A stretch of 35,586 nucleotides of DNA from an uncultured Bacilli bacterium (GCA_944359015.1 CALVSK010000007.1:1-35586), one strand, 5' to 3'. Shown: positions 6,144 through 14,944, counted from the stretch's first letter. Made by a program: numbers and translations. The notes: generated from the sequence alone by a model not told the origin.

Positions 6144-6710
6144 TTAATAATTTTCATTTATTGTAAATGAATTTACTAAATATTCGTCGTTTATTTTCTT
6201 TAATTCTATTTTTCCATACTTTTTACGGTCAAATTTTGTTTCTTCAAAAGACGCTACCACTGTCGTTTCATTATTTGTTTCTATACTTATTGTTGGATTA
6301 CTTATTTCTAAGTAATCAGCATATCCATCTATAAGATATGCTTCATTATTTATAAATATTAATCCATATTCTGTGCTTTTTTCTAATTCTTCTTTAGCTT
6401 GGTCTGTAAAATATTGGTTAATAATTTCTTGATAATTCGTAATTTTTACACATCCTACCCCTCTATTACAACTACTAGAAGCTCCATTTGCTTCTATATA
6501 TTCACTTGGATTATAAGAAAATGCTGTACCCGCATATATTGAATCGGCTTTTTCTATTAATTCTTTTACTACTTCTGCAACCTTTGTATCTTCAACTTGT
6601 TGGTTTTGATTTTCATTATGATTTTTATCTTTAAAATTATTATATATTAAATATGAGCCAACTCCTAATAATAATATTATTATCCCTATTAATAAACCTT
6701 TTTTCATCAT
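6144..6710 (-). CDS. Membrane-anchored extracytoplasmic protein of unknown function
   Basis: I do not recognise this 188-residue protein. It has one N-terminal membrane segment (about 5-23), an Asn/Gln/Asp-rich linker (about 27-42), then an external domain of about 140 residues. Two Cys (in SSSCNRGVGCVKI) are six residues apart and could be bridged. The pattern of a helical pair followed by YGLIFINNEAYLIDGYADYL and beta-strand-like ISIETNNETTVVASF resembles small secreted sensor or binding domains, but no function can be assigned. The start at 6710 follows AAGGA by 10 bases; a second ATG at 6707 is possible. It lies upstream of the ribosomal protein gene rpmE but does not appear co-transcribed with it, since rpmE has its own promoter. 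Confidence 0.65.
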   Translation of the reverse strand: MMKKGLLIGIIILLLGVGSYLIYNNFKDKNHNENQNQQVEDTKVAEVVKELIEKADSIYAGTAFSYNPSEYIEANGASSSCNRGVGCVKITNYQEIINQYFTDQAKEELEKSTEYGLIFINNEAYLIDGYADYLEISNPTISIETNNETTVVASFEETKFDRKKYGKIELKKINDEYLVNSFTINENY

Positions 6711-6750
6711 TAATTCACTATCCTTAATATATCAAAAGCAAATTTTCTTG

Positions 6751-7452
6751 TCAATAAAATATTAATTCTTTATATTTTATTATATCATTTTCAACTACTA
6801 TTTCTAATATTGCTTTGTAAGTATGATTATTGTAATTTGCTTCAATTACTGCTTTGTAACTTTCTTTATCTTTAAAAATTCTATTTAACTTATACATAGT
6901 CTTATTTTCATTACTTAATTTTATTTCATATGCTAAATAATAATTATTATTTACATAATTTTGTAATTCATTTATTTCTTTTTCTGAATATGTACTTAAT
7001 TCATCAATTGTTAAATAATTTTTTAAAGATATAAAGTTTTTGGTTATTTCATATTTTTCTTTTATTTTGTTTATTTCTTCTTCAGTTATTATTTTGTATT
7101 CTTTAGTATTACTTCGTACCATTATATAGTTTTTATTATTAATACAATCTTCAATTATTGGAGCATAGTAATCAAAAAAGTTTTGATTTTCTTTGGGACT
7201 AAATCCAATATCTTTTCCTAATACTTGACAAGCTAATATATTAGTTTCTTTTGTGTGGTTTAAATAACTTAAAATTGTTACTAATTCTTCTGATATTAGT
7301 TTTATATTTGTATCAATTTGGGAATTGATTTCATTTTTATTAACATTTACTGGAGTATTTTTAGTAATTATTAAAAAAACTACATACGTAAATAGACCTA
7401 TAAATACTATTATACTAATTATTTTTATAAAATTACTAAAATTATTTTTCAT
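6751..7452 (-). CDS. Membrane-anchored extracytoplasmic protein of unknown function
   Basis: I do not recognise this 233-residue protein. A membrane segment (about 10-31, FIKIISIIVFIGLFTYVVFL) is followed by an external domain rich in Asn, Tyr, Lys and Glu. The C-terminal third (LNRIFKDKESYKAVIEANYN, ILEIVVENDIIKYKELIFY) looks like alternating beta strands of a small binding domain. Start choice: ATG at 7452 has GTGAT upstream; the GTG at 7461 is part of that Shine-Dalgarno. It has the same anchor-plus-domain layout as the gene downstream (6144-6710), and the two are 40 bases apart, so they may work together. Function unknown. Confidence 0.65.
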   Translation of the reverse strand: MKNNFSNFIKIISIIVFIGLFTYVVFLIITKNTPVNVNKNEINSQIDTNIKLISEELVTILSYLNHTKETNILACQVLGKDIGFSPKENQNFFDYYAPIIEDCINNKNYIMVRSNTKEYKIITEEEINKIKEKYEITKNFISLKNYLTIDELSTYSEKEINELQNYVNNNYYLAYEIKLSNENKTMYKLNRIFKDKESYKAVIEANYNNHTYKAILEIVVENDIIKYKELIFY

Positions 7453-7514
7453 TTTAATCACATTTTAAATTTATCACATTATTTTTAGTTTGTAAATAAA
7501 TCTGTCTATTTAAT

Positions 7515-8201
7515 TTACAAGAGCATTTTTAATAAATCTGATGCTATTTTTTGATGTGCTAAATAGTTTATATAATAACTTGTATTTGTTAGAAAATAAC
7601 TATTATTTAAATAAAAAGGATATATATCATAAAATAAACAGTTATACTTTCCCGCTTCTTTTTTTAGTTTATTATTTACCTCTATAACATCTTTTTTCTC
7701 AAAGTTATATGCAGGATATAAGCCTATTATAATGATTTTTTTATCATAAAATTCCCTAATACTTTTTAATAAAACTTCCATTTCATTTATATAATTTTCT
7801 ATTTGTTCATTATTTATTGTATTTTGTAATGATTTTTGGGCAAATTCATCTATTCCGATGCTTATTGTTATTACATCGGCTTTTGCTAATGTTTGTTTAA
7901 TTGGTACTCTTGTAAATTTTCCAACTAAATTGTCTTCTATATACTCATTTAATTCGTGGATAGTTAGATAACTTTGAGAAAACTCATTATTATATCCTTG
8001 TAATTTGTTCTTAGATTCTAATTCTTCTTTTAAATAATCATTAAAACTAGTTCCAGCTACTTTATATGGCGTCATCCCTAAACTTAATCCGTCACCTATA
8101 CTTACTAACATTATTTTATTATCTACTGTTATTGTATTTATTAATAATGTTAATGTTGCTCCTACCATTATAATTAATATTAGTTTATATCTTCTTTTCA
8201 T
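7515..8201 (-). CDS. SGNH/GDSL-hydrolase-fold protein, probably catalytically dead
   Basis: A 228-residue protein with an N-terminal membrane anchor (about 5-23) and an SGNH-like alpha/beta domain. Block I is SIGDGLSLG, where active enzymes have GDS: the nucleophile Ser is Gly38. Block III is TISIGIDEF in place of the GxND region. The terminal block that normally reads DxxH...GHxxIA is TSYYINYLAHQKIA, so the Asp and His also appear lost (T207, Y210). KIIIIGLYPAYN and NCLFYDIYPFY mark the intervening strands. All three catalytic positions seem replaced, so I infer a binding or scaffold role at the cell surface. The start at 8201 is preceded by GGGGGTTAAA. It follows murA but is separated from it by a terminator. 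Confidence 0.75.
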   Translation of the reverse strand: MKRRYKLILIIMVGATLTLLINTITVDNKIMLVSIGDGLSLGMTPYKVAGTSFNDYLKEELESKNKLQGYNNEFSQSYLTIHELNEYIEDNLVGKFTRVPIKQTLAKADVITISIGIDEFAQKSLQNTINNEQIENYINEMEVLLKSIREFYDKKIIIIGLYPAYNFEKKDVIEVNNKLKKEAGKYNCLFYDIYPFYLNNSYFLTNTSYYINYLAHQKIASDLLKMLL

Positions 8202-8214
8202 TTTAACCCCCATT

Positions 8215-8238
8215 AAAAAAGTAAAGATTTCTCTTTAC
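8215..8238 (-). terminator. Intrinsic terminator after murA
   Basis: GTAAAGA (8221-8227) and TCTTTAC (8232-8238) form a 7-bp stem with a 4-base loop, followed on the minus strand by six T residues. It starts 2 bases past the murA stop codon and ends just before the ribosome binding site of the SGNH gene. Confidence 0.8.
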
Positions 8239-8239
8239 A

Positions 8240-9499
8240 TTATATTTCAGTTATTCTTATGTTAGCACCTACCGATGAAAGTTTATTGATTATTCTCTCA
8301 TAACCTCTTAAAATATGCTCTGCATCATTTATGATTGTTGTTCCCTCTGCTATTAAACCAGCTGTTACTAAGGCTGCACCTGCTCGCAAATCTGTTGCTG
8401 TTATTTGTTCCCCATGTAATTTTGTAGGTCCTGTTATTTTTGCATGTTGGCGTTCTGCTTCAATTTTTGCTCCCATTTTATTTAAATATTTAACATGTCC
8501 CATTCTATTTTCCCATATCGTTTCTTCAAATAGTGATATTCCATGAGCTTGTGTAAGTAATACTGCCATAGGTTGTCCTAAGTCTGTTGGAAAACCGGGA
8601 TATACTACAGTTCTTACATTGGTTGGATTCAAATTTTTAGACTTGTTCAAAATAATTTTATGATTTTGTAACTTAAAATCTACTCCCATTTCTTGTAGTT
8701 TATTTAATAATACTATGTTATGTTCTGGAATCATTCCTTCAATTACTAAATTTTTTCCTAATAATGCTCCCATTATAATGTATGTTCCTGCTTCTATTCT
8801 ATCTGGTATTACTTTTATTTCTCCACCATGTAAGCGTTTTACTCCTATTATTGTTATTTCTTCTGTACCTGCTCCACTTATTTTTGCACCCATATTATTT
8901 AATAAATCAGCAATATTGCTTATTTCCGCTTCTCTTGCGGCATTCATTATTTTTGTTTTTCCTTTTGCCATTGTTGCTGCTATCATTAAATTAATTGTTG
9001 CTCCTACTGATGCAAAATCCAAAAATATATTTGCTCCTTTTAATTCATTTGCTTCGATTATGTATTTGCTATCTTCTTCTTCCTTTTTTACTGTTGCTCC
9101 AAGTGCTTCAAATCCTTTTAAATGTAAGTCAATTGGTCTTGACCCAATATTACATCCTCCAGGGAAATACATTTCTACTTTTTTAAATTTTGTTAATAAT
9201 GCTCCCATAAAATAATATGAAGCCCTTAATTTATTACTTAAATTTTCTGGAATTACATTATTTTTTATTTCACTAGAATCAATTTCTATTATTCCTGTTT
9301 GCTTTTTTACTTTAACATTTAATAATTTTAATATCTCTATTAATGCATCTTTATCAGAAATGTTGGGAACATTTGTTATTTTTACATTGCCACTTGCTAA
9401 TATTGCTGCGGGTATTAATGCAACTACACTGTTTTTGGCTCCCCCAATTTTAATTTTTCCACTTAAACTCTTATTTCCTTCTATTATTATTTGTTTCAT
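8240..9499 (-). CDS. murA: UDP-N-acetylglucosamine 1-carboxyvinyltransferase
   Basis: A 419-residue MurA, which transfers enolpyruvate from PEP to UDP-GlcNAc in the first committed step of peptidoglycan synthesis. Motifs: GNKSLSGKIKIGGAKNSVVA at the N-terminus, the loop YFPGGCNIGSRPIDLHLKGF with Cys116, the residue alkylated by fosfomycin, FPTDLGQPMAVLL and the C-terminal TDLRAGAALV / HILRGYE. Cys rather than Asp at position 116 predicts fosfomycin sensitivity at the target. The start at 9499 follows TGGAGGTACC; an in-frame Met at 9511 is ignored. It has its own promoter inside the end of mntP and its own terminator. Proximity to spoIID and DUF1146 echoes the murA-spoIID neighbourhood of Bacilli. 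Confidence 0.98.
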   Translation of the reverse strand: MKQIIIEGNKSLSGKIKIGGAKNSVVALIPAAILASGNVKITNVPNISDKDALIEILKLLNVKVKKQTGIIEIDSSEIKNNVIPENLSNKLRASYYFMGALLTKFKKVEMYFPGGCNIGSRPIDLHLKGFEALGATVKKEEEDSKYIIEANELKGANIFLDFASVGATINLMIAATMAKGKTKIMNAAREAEISNIADLLNNMGAKISGAGTEEITIIGVKRLHGGEIKVIPDRIEAGTYIIMGALLGKNLVIEGMIPEHNIVLLNKLQEMGVDFKLQNHKIILNKSKNLNPTNVRTVVYPGFPTDLGQPMAVLLTQAHGISLFEETIWENRMGHVKYLNKMGAKIEAERQHAKITGPTKLHGEQITATDLRAGAALVTAGLIAEGTTIINDAEHILRGYERIINKLSSVGANIRITEI

Positions 9500-9557
9500 T
9501 GGTACCTCCAATATATTTTATTTATTAAATTATATAAATATAATTTTAACTTTATTT

Positions 9558-9586
9558 ATTATAACATTTTATCCCAAAAGATGAAA
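9558..9586 (-). promoter_or_regulatory. murA promoter, extended -10
   Basis: The minus strand has TGTTATAAT (9558-9566), a full extended -10. A weak TTTCAT (9581-9586) lies 17 bases upstream within the mntP coding end. The leader to the murA start would be about 50 bases. Confidence 0.6.
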
Positions 9587-10105
9587 GAATCCTAAAAATA
9601 ATAATAGTATAATTCCTAAAAATATAGCGTATTTTCCTATAATTTTATTTCCATACTTTCCTATAATTAATCCTAAATATGTAAATAAACTGCTAGTTAA
9701 AGCAAATATTATGCTCGCTAATAAAAAATTATTAGTTATATTATTTATTCCTAATCCCACTGAAAAACTATCTATACTTACACTAAATGCTAATATTATT
9801 AAACCAATTATGTTAATATTTATCTCAACACTCTCATCTTTAAAATAATGAATAGCTAGGTTTATTCCTAAAATTATTAATACGATTCCAAGTATTACAT
9901 TACTTGCTATATTTAAAGTTTTAATTATTTGTATGCCAATTATATTCCCTATAAAAGGCATAAAAAAATGAAATAATCCTACTAATAATGGGAATATTTT
10001 TAGTATGTTTTTTTTGTTATTTAAAGAACCTACTGTTAAAGACAAAGAAAAAGTATCCATTGATAAAGATACTCCGATTAATAAGATGGATACTATTTCT
10101 CGCAT
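9569..10105 (-). CDS. mntP: MntP-family manganese efflux pump
   Basis: A 178-residue integral membrane protein with about six hydrophobic segments in two repeats of three. Each repeat carries the acidic family motif: SLSMDTFSLSLTVG near the N-terminus and AFSVSIDSFSVGLGIN in the middle; the two Asp residues are expected to handle Mn2+. The start at 10105 follows AGGTGATAAAA. Synteny supports the call: in B. subtilis mntP lies close to spoIIR and prmC, as here. YtaF, a sporulation relative, is an alternative but is usually longer and elsewhere. It is the last gene of the ywiB-argS operon. No riboswitch (yybP-ykoY type) is visible before it. Confidence 0.85.
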   Translation of the reverse strand: MREIVSILLIGVSLSMDTFSLSLTVGSLNNKKNILKIFPLLVGLFHFFMPFIGNIIGIQIIKTLNIASNVILGIVLIILGINLAIHYFKDESVEININIIGLIILAFSVSIDSFSVGLGINNITNNFLLASIIFALTSSLFTYLGLIIGKYGNKIIGKYAIFLGIILLLFLGFFHLLG

Positions 10106-10136
10106 TTTTATCACCTAATAATATATATGCATTAGT

Positions 10137-10646
10137 CTATCTAAATTTTTCTATAATTTCTTTGGCAAATAGTTTATATTCAACTTTATCAATATTTTCT
10201 TCTTCTGCTTCTAATAAGCATAATGGTGGAAATAATACACACCACCAATTTTCTCCTAACCCGTCTCCAAGTGTTATTACTAACGATTCATATTCTCCAG
10301 CAGGATAAGTTACATCATAATATACTTTTTCAGGAAAATAGTTTTTCCCAAAATTTATACTATAATTCTCTTCTTTTTGGGATATTATTTTTTCTATATC
10401 TTGCATGTTTTCATTTACTAATGTTCTTGTTTCTTCAATAGATGTCGATTTTGATAATATACTTTCTAATATTGGCTCTAAATCTTTTTTTATTTCTATT
10501 TTTTCTTCTTGATCTTCAAAATTGCTACTGTTTGCTATTATTCTAAATCTTATTGCATCTAAAGGAATTGTTATTTTTTCTTGTTTATTACTTATTAATA
10601 ATCCTATTATAGTTACTATAAATAAAAAAATAATTACTTTCTTCAC
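10137..10646 (-). CDS. spoIIR: SpoIIR, forespore signal for sigma-E activation
   Basis: A 169-residue protein with an N-terminal signal or anchor (about 3-19). Family landmarks: IRFRIIANSSNFEDQEEKI and the C-terminal LGDGLGENWWCVLFPPLCLL. SpoIIR is made in the forespore, crosses the inner membrane and activates SpoIIGA, which then processes pro-sigma-E in the mother cell. The start is GTG (10644-10646) after AGGTGATAAA. It lies 39 bases after prmC and 31 before mntP, in the same order as in B. subtilis. I found no convincing sigma-F site directly upstream, so transcription may also come from the operon. Confidence 0.96.
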   Translation of the reverse strand: MKKVIIFLFIVTIIGLLISNKQEKITIPLDAIRFRIIANSSNFEDQEEKIEIKKDLEPILESILSKSTSIEETRTLVNENMQDIEKIISQKEENYSINFGKNYFPEKVYYDVTYPAGEYESLVITLGDGLGENWWCVLFPPLCLLEAEEENIDKVEYKLFAKEIIEKFR

Positions 10647-10685
10647 TTTATCACCTAAATGAATATTGTGTAATTACTTTTTATT

Positions 10686-11417
10686 TTATTCATTGTATAT
10701 AAATAAATATCTTGTTCTTTTTGTTAAATCTTTTATAAATTCATATCTTATGCTTTTATACTGACTCAAAAATTTTGTTAATATTTCTTCTTGATTGTCC
10801 CCAATTTCAAAAGCCATTATCCCTGGTTTATTTAATTTTTTAAAATTATTGTTTATAATTTTTTTATAATAATAAATACCCTCTTCTTTAGCAAATAATG
10901 CTAAATGGGGTTCATATTTTAACACTCTTTTGTCTACATTTTTTTTGCTTTTAATATATGGGGGATTAGAAACTATAATGTCATAGTTATCATTTAGTGG
11001 CTCTTTTATGTTTTGGCAAAAAAAATTTATTTGAACTTTGTTCTCTTTGGCATTCTCTTTAGCTAGTTTTATAGCATTCTTTGATATATCAAATGCATCA
11101 ACTTCACATTTTATTTCTTTTTTTAATGCTATTGCTATACATCCACTTCCTGTACCTAAGTCTGCAATCTTAATTTCCTCATTATATGTTTCTTTAGCTT
11201 TTTCAATTATTTTGTAAACTAAATATTCAGTTTCAAACCTAGGAATTAATACCCTTTTGTCAACATTTATGGTAGTATTTAAAAATTCAACATTGCCAAT
11301 TAAATATTGTATTGGATAACCTTTTTTTATTTTATTTATTACTTTTTCTAAATTATTTGGATACTTTTCTTTTAATAAATCCCAATCTTTTGTACTTATA
11401 TTATCCGGTTTATTCAA
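10686..11417 (-). CDS. prmC: Release factor glutamine methyltransferase PrmC
   Basis: A 243-residue SAM-dependent methyltransferase that methylates the Gln of the GGQ motif in release factors. SAM motif I is ADLGTGSGCIAIAL; the catalytic NPPY is in YDIIVSNPPYIKS; YLIGNVEFLN and VLIPRFETEYLV are family markers. It starts with TTG (11415-11417), preceded by AGGAGAAAGTT, and overlaps the end of prfA by 8 bases, so it is translationally coupled to its substrate. The N-terminal helical domain is about 30 residues shorter than in E. coli PrmC (277 residues), which may weaken release-factor contacts, but the catalytic domain is complete. Confidence 0.96.
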   Translation of the reverse strand: MNKPDNISTKDWDLLKEKYPNNLEKVINKIKKGYPIQYLIGNVEFLNTTINVDKRVLIPRFETEYLVYKIIEKAKETYNEEIKIADLGTGSGCIAIALKKEIKCEVDAFDISKNAIKLAKENAKENKVQINFFCQNIKEPLNDNYDIIVSNPPYIKSKKNVDKRVLKYEPHLALFAKEEGIYYYKKIINNNFKKLNKPGIMAFEIGDNQEEILTKFLSQYKSIRYEFIKDLTKRTRYLFIYNE

Positions 11418-12474
11418 AACTTTCTCCTGCTAATTTAAGTTTTAAATCTTCCGTTTGCAATGCTTCAATTATTGGGTCTAATTCGCCATCCATTACTCTG
11501 TCTAAACTCATAATCGAGAAATTAATGCGATGGTCTGTTACCCTATTTTGCGGATAATTATATGTTCGGATTTTTTCAGAACGGTCCCCTGTTCCTATCT
11601 TAGATTTTCTTGCTTGACCCAATTTTTCTTCTTCTTTTTGTCGCATTTGGTCATTTATCTTTATTTTCAATAAATTCATTGCCCTATCTCTATTTTTTAA
11701 TTGACTTCTTTCCGTTTGACAAGTTACTACTACTCCAGTAGGAATATGAGTAAGTCTTACTGCTGAATTACTCGTATTAACTGATTGTCCACCAGCCCCA
11801 CTTGAATGATATACATCCATCTTTATATCACTTTCTTTTACTTCTATGTCTGCTGTTTCAACTTCAGGCATTACTAATACCGTAGATGTAGATGTGTGAA
11901 CTCTACCTTGGGTTTCTGTTACCGGAACTCTTTGTACCCTATGAGAACCTGATTCATATTTTAATTTTGAATAAACGCCTTCACCTTTTATCATAAATTC
12001 TATTTGTGAATAACCACCACTTGTTCCTTCAATAGAGTGAATTATTTCTATTTTCCAATTATTTTTTTCAGCATAATAACTATACATTCTAAATAGGTCT
12101 CCAGCAAAAATGTTTGCTTCGTCTCCACCTGCTGCTCCCCTAATTTCCATAATTACATTTTTGCCATCGTCTTTGTCCTTTGGTACTAATAATATTTCTA
12201 ATTGTTTATATAACTCTGTTTCTTCTTGAGTTAAACTTTCAATTTCTGCTGCTGCTATTTCTTTTAATTCAGGGTCATTTTCCATTTCCTTAGCTTGTAA
12301 TAAATTATCTTTTACTTTTTTATATTTTTCATAAACTTCTACTGTTTCTTTTAATTCACTTTCTTCTTTAGATAATTCCCTTAATTTGTTAAAATCATTT
12401 AAAACTTCTGGCTTAGTTAATTCTTCTTTTAATTCATTATATTTTTTTTCTATTGCCTCTAATCTATTAATCAT
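11410..12474 (-). CDS. prfA: Peptide chain release factor 1
   Basis: A 354-residue RF1 that ends translation at UAA and UAG. The GGQ peptidyl-hydrolysis motif is at residues 228-230 (SSGAGGQSVNTSNSAVRLTH) and the tripeptide anticodon is P184-V-T186 in RVQRVPVTETQGRVHTSTST, a variant of the usual PAT/PxT of RF1 (RF2 has SPF). Domain 1 is a coiled coil rich in Glu and Lys (residues 1-95). The start follows AAGGAGGAGAATA. Its modifying enzyme PrmC overlaps it downstream and rpoE lies 40 bases upstream. Confidence 0.98.
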   Translation of the reverse strand: MINRLEAIEKKYNELKEELTKPEVLNDFNKLRELSKEESELKETVEVYEKYKKVKDNLLQAKEMENDPELKEIAAAEIESLTQEETELYKQLEILLVPKDKDDGKNVIMEIRGAAGGDEANIFAGDLFRMYSYYAEKNNWKIEIIHSIEGTSGGYSQIEFMIKGEGVYSKLKYESGSHRVQRVPVTETQGRVHTSTSTVLVMPEVETADIEVKESDIKMDVYHSSGAGGQSVNTSNSAVRLTHIPTGVVVTCQTERSQLKNRDRAMNLLKIKINDQMRQKEEEKLGQARKSKIGTGDRSEKIRTYNYPQNRVTDHRINFSIMSLDRVMDGELDPIIEALQTEDLKLKLAGESFE

Positions 12475-12514
12475 TATTCTCCTCCTTATATTTTCCGCTT
12501 TTTAAACAGTTAAT

Positions 12515-12943
12515 CTATAAATTGGAATCATCATCTGTATCTATTACCACTAAATCTGCTAAATCATCTTCTGTTACATCATCAGTTTCTTCATCGCCAT
12601 CATAGAAAATGTCTTCTTCGTTTTCTTCTATTTCTTCTTCATCTTCCATTAATTCTTCTTCGTCTTCTTCCTCTTCTTCAATAATAACATCCATTTTATG
12701 ACGGCTTTGTAAATCCCAAAATCCATTTTGTAACATTATAAATTTTTTGTTAGTTGACATTAATTCAAAAAAATCAACTAAATGTTCTTCAACCATACTC
12801 TCTGGTAATTCTAATACTTTACATACTTTTTTAAATATATCTTGAATTTTCATTTTTTTGCCAGATTCTTGTAATATTAACAAGGCTATTTCATCATAAC
12901 CCATTAATTCTAGTTCTTCTTTTGGTATTTGACTTAATTTCAT
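12515..12943 (-). CDS. rpoE: RNA polymerase delta subunit
   Basis: A 142-residue delta subunit. The N-terminal HARE-HTH domain (about 1-80) is followed by an acidic tail from about residue 87 to the end (long runs of Glu and Asp). Delta is specific to Firmicutes; it speeds polymerase recycling and changes sensitivity to initiating NTP levels, with the acidic tail mimicking nucleic acid. The start has TGTAAGGAGGAAATAAA upstream, whose first bases overlap the end of argS. It is in the ywiB-argS-rpoE-prfA operon, close to the argS/rpoE neighbourhood of B. subtilis. Confidence 0.95.
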   Translation of the reverse strand: MKLSQIPKEELELMGYDEIALLILQESGKKMKIQDIFKKVCKVLELPESMVEEHLVDFFELMSTNKKFIMLQNGFWDLQSRHKMDVIIEEEEEDEEELMEDEEEIEENEEDIFYDGDEETDDVTEDDLADLVVIDTDDDSNL

Positions 12944-12955
12944 TTTATTTCCTCC

Positions 12956-14566
12956 TTACATCTTTTCTGGTGGTATTACCCCAATTAAATTAAGTGCATT
13001 TTTTATTGTTTGCCTTACTGCTTTTATTAATAATATATTTTCTTTCGTATTTTTTTCATCATTTGATAATATTCTATTTTTTGAATAATATGTATGAAAT
13101 ATGTTAGCAAGTTCATATACATAATTTGTTATTAAATGTGGTAACTCTTTTATTGCAGCATTTTTTACTATTTCTGGAAATACATATACTTTTTCTAAAA
13201 CATTATATGTATCTTCATTATTTAATGTTTCAAATTTATTCGGAATTTCTTCATAATCTTTTTCTCTTAATATTGATGATATCCTAGCATAAGCATAACT
13301 TACATAATATACAGGATTTTCATTTGATTTGCTTTTTGCTAAATTTAAATCAAAATCCATTTGGGTATCTAAACTGTATTTTGAAAAATAGTATCTTGCG
13401 GCATTCACTCCTACTTCATCAATTAAATCTTTTAATGTTACTGATTTTCCACTTCTTTTACTCATTTTTACTATTTCATTATTTTCTACTAATCTTACTA
13501 ATTGAAGTAATTTAACCTCTAGTTTTTCTGGTTCATTACCAAGTGCTTTTATACTACTTTTTAATCTTGCTACATATCCATGATGGTCTGTTCCAAATAT
13601 ATCAATTAATTTGTCATATCCTCGGTTATATTTATCATAATGATAAGCTATATCTGGTACCAAATATGTTAGTGTTTTATCTTCTTTTATTAAAACATGA
13701 TCTTTTTCATCATATAATTCACTACATTTAAACCATAATGCCCCATCTTTTTCATATGTATAACCATTTTCTGTTAATTTTTCTATTATACTATTTAAGT
13801 TGTACTTTTTTCCTATTTCTTTTTCACTTGTAAATACATCAAAATTTATTCGATATTCTTTTAAATCATTTATAATTTTATTTAATAATTTTCTTACTCC
13901 CAATTCTTTATAGTATTCTATTTCTTTATCTAAATATTCATCTTTGTGTTCTTTATATATTTCATCTGCTAGTTCTATTATTTCATTTCCAAAATATCCT
14001 CCTTCTGGAATAGGATATTCTTTTTTACACTTTTCATAATATCTAGCTTTTATGGATTCACCTAAATTATTAATTTGATTTCCAGCATCATTAACATAAT
14101 ATTCTTCTGTTACTTCATAGCCACAAAAACGCATTATTCTTGCTAGTGAATCACCATATGCCCCACCTCGAGCATTTCCTATATGTAATATTCCTGTTGG
14201 ATTTGCACTTACAAATTCTATATTAACCTTTATATTTTTTCCAATATTAGAGCTTCCGTAATTATCTTTTTCAATCAAAACTTTTTTTAAATTATCAAAT
14301 AAATAATCTTTATTAACAAAAAAATTAATAAATCCTGGATTTTTTATTTCTATATTACTTACTTGTTCACATTTAAAGTTATTTAATATTTCATTAGCTA
14401 TTTCCATAGGATTTTTATTTAATGTTTTAGTTAATTTTAAAGCTAAATTGCTTGAGTAATCACCATTTTCTTTTTGTTTAGGTATATTTATTTCAATTTC
14501 TTCTGAATAATTTATTTTTAATTTTTTTAAACACTCATTTAAAGCATTTATTATAATATCCTTCAT
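12956..14566 (-). CDS. argS: Arginyl-tRNA synthetase
   Basis: A 536-residue class I synthetase that charges tRNA-Arg. The HIGH motif is in VSANPTGILHIGNARGGAYG, the KMSKS equivalent is VKMSKRSGKSVTLKDL, and the C-terminal DALR anticodon-binding domain includes YAYARISSILREK. It ends with LNLIGVIPPEKM, typical of ArgS. The start follows GAGGAATAAAA, 2 bases after the stop codon of the YwiB-like gene, so the two are coupled. No T-box leader is visible upstream of the operon, so uncharged-tRNA control is not supported. Confidence 0.98.
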   Translation of the reverse strand: MKDIIINALNECLKKLKINYSEEIEINIPKQKENGDYSSNLALKLTKTLNKNPMEIANEILNNFKCEQVSNIEIKNPGFINFFVNKDYLFDNLKKVLIEKDNYGSSNIGKNIKVNIEFVSANPTGILHIGNARGGAYGDSLARIMRFCGYEVTEEYYVNDAGNQINNLGESIKARYYEKCKKEYPIPEGGYFGNEIIELADEIYKEHKDEYLDKEIEYYKELGVRKLLNKIINDLKEYRINFDVFTSEKEIGKKYNLNSIIEKLTENGYTYEKDGALWFKCSELYDEKDHVLIKEDKTLTYLVPDIAYHYDKYNRGYDKLIDIFGTDHHGYVARLKSSIKALGNEPEKLEVKLLQLVRLVENNEIVKMSKRSGKSVTLKDLIDEVGVNAARYYFSKYSLDTQMDFDLNLAKSKSNENPVYYVSYAYARISSILREKDYEEIPNKFETLNNEDTYNVLEKVYVFPEIVKNAAIKELPHLITNYVYELANIFHTYYSKNRILSNDEKNTKENILLIKAVRQTIKNALNLIGVIPPEKM

Positions 14567-14568
14567 TT

Positions 14569-14904
14569 TTATTCCTCTTTCATAGTTATTTTTATTTTAA
14601 ATATTTCTTGGTCAAACTTATAAGTTATTTCAATTTTTTCTTTATTGTAGACCATTTCACATTCTAAATCACATATAAAATTTTCTTTGTTTTCAAATTC
14701 AAAATTACATGTTTTATCTTTAAAATCTATTTTCATAGTATATTCTTCAGTTATTCTTGTATACACTTTATTATCTAAATTTATAATGTTTTTATTATTT
14801 TCTTCTATCAATGTTAATTTATTGTTTATAAACTCACATTTATAATCTTTTAAACATATTATTTCCTCACCATTATTGAGTAATATCCAATCAATTTTTT
14901 TCAT
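14569..14904 (-). CDS. ywiB: DUF1934 (YwiB-like) small beta-barrel protein
   Basis: A 111-residue protein composed of alternating short beta strands with charged turns (IICLKDYKCEFINNKLTLI, YTRITEEYTMKIDFKDKT, EMVYNKEKIEITYKFD). DUF1934/YwiB proteins are lipocalin-like barrels encoded just upstream of argS in Bacilli; the sequence and position fit, but the match is weak by eye. Function unknown. The start at 14904 is supported by GGGGTGATT 8 to 10 bases upstream; the GTG at 14914-14916 is inside that site. It is the first gene of the seven-gene operon. Confidence 0.6.
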   Translation of the reverse strand: MKKIDWILLNNGEEIICLKDYKCEFINNKLTLIEENNKNIINLDNKVYTRITEEYTMKIDFKDKTCNFEFENKENFICDLECEMVYNKEKIEITYKFDQEIFKIKITMKEE

Positions 14905-14935
14905 AAATGGAATCACCCCGCTTTTTTTCTAACAC

Positions 14936-14944
14936 ATTATAGCA
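14936..14944 (-). promoter_or_regulatory. Promoter of the ywiB-argS-rpoE-prfA-prmC-spoIIR-mntP operon
   Basis: The minus strand reads TGCTATAAT, a perfect extended -10. Seventeen bases upstream is GTGCAA, a weak -35; the same bases on the plus strand read TTGCAC, which could serve the divergent PBP gene. The 107-base gap between the two divergent genes holds no hairpin or T-box that I can see. Confidence 0.6.

Noticed and set aside
8331-9584. Several plus-strand reading frames opposite murA
   Set aside because: They are antisense to a clear murA, have Leu/Phe/Ile-rich translations typical of complement reading in AT-rich DNA, and lack ribosome binding sites.
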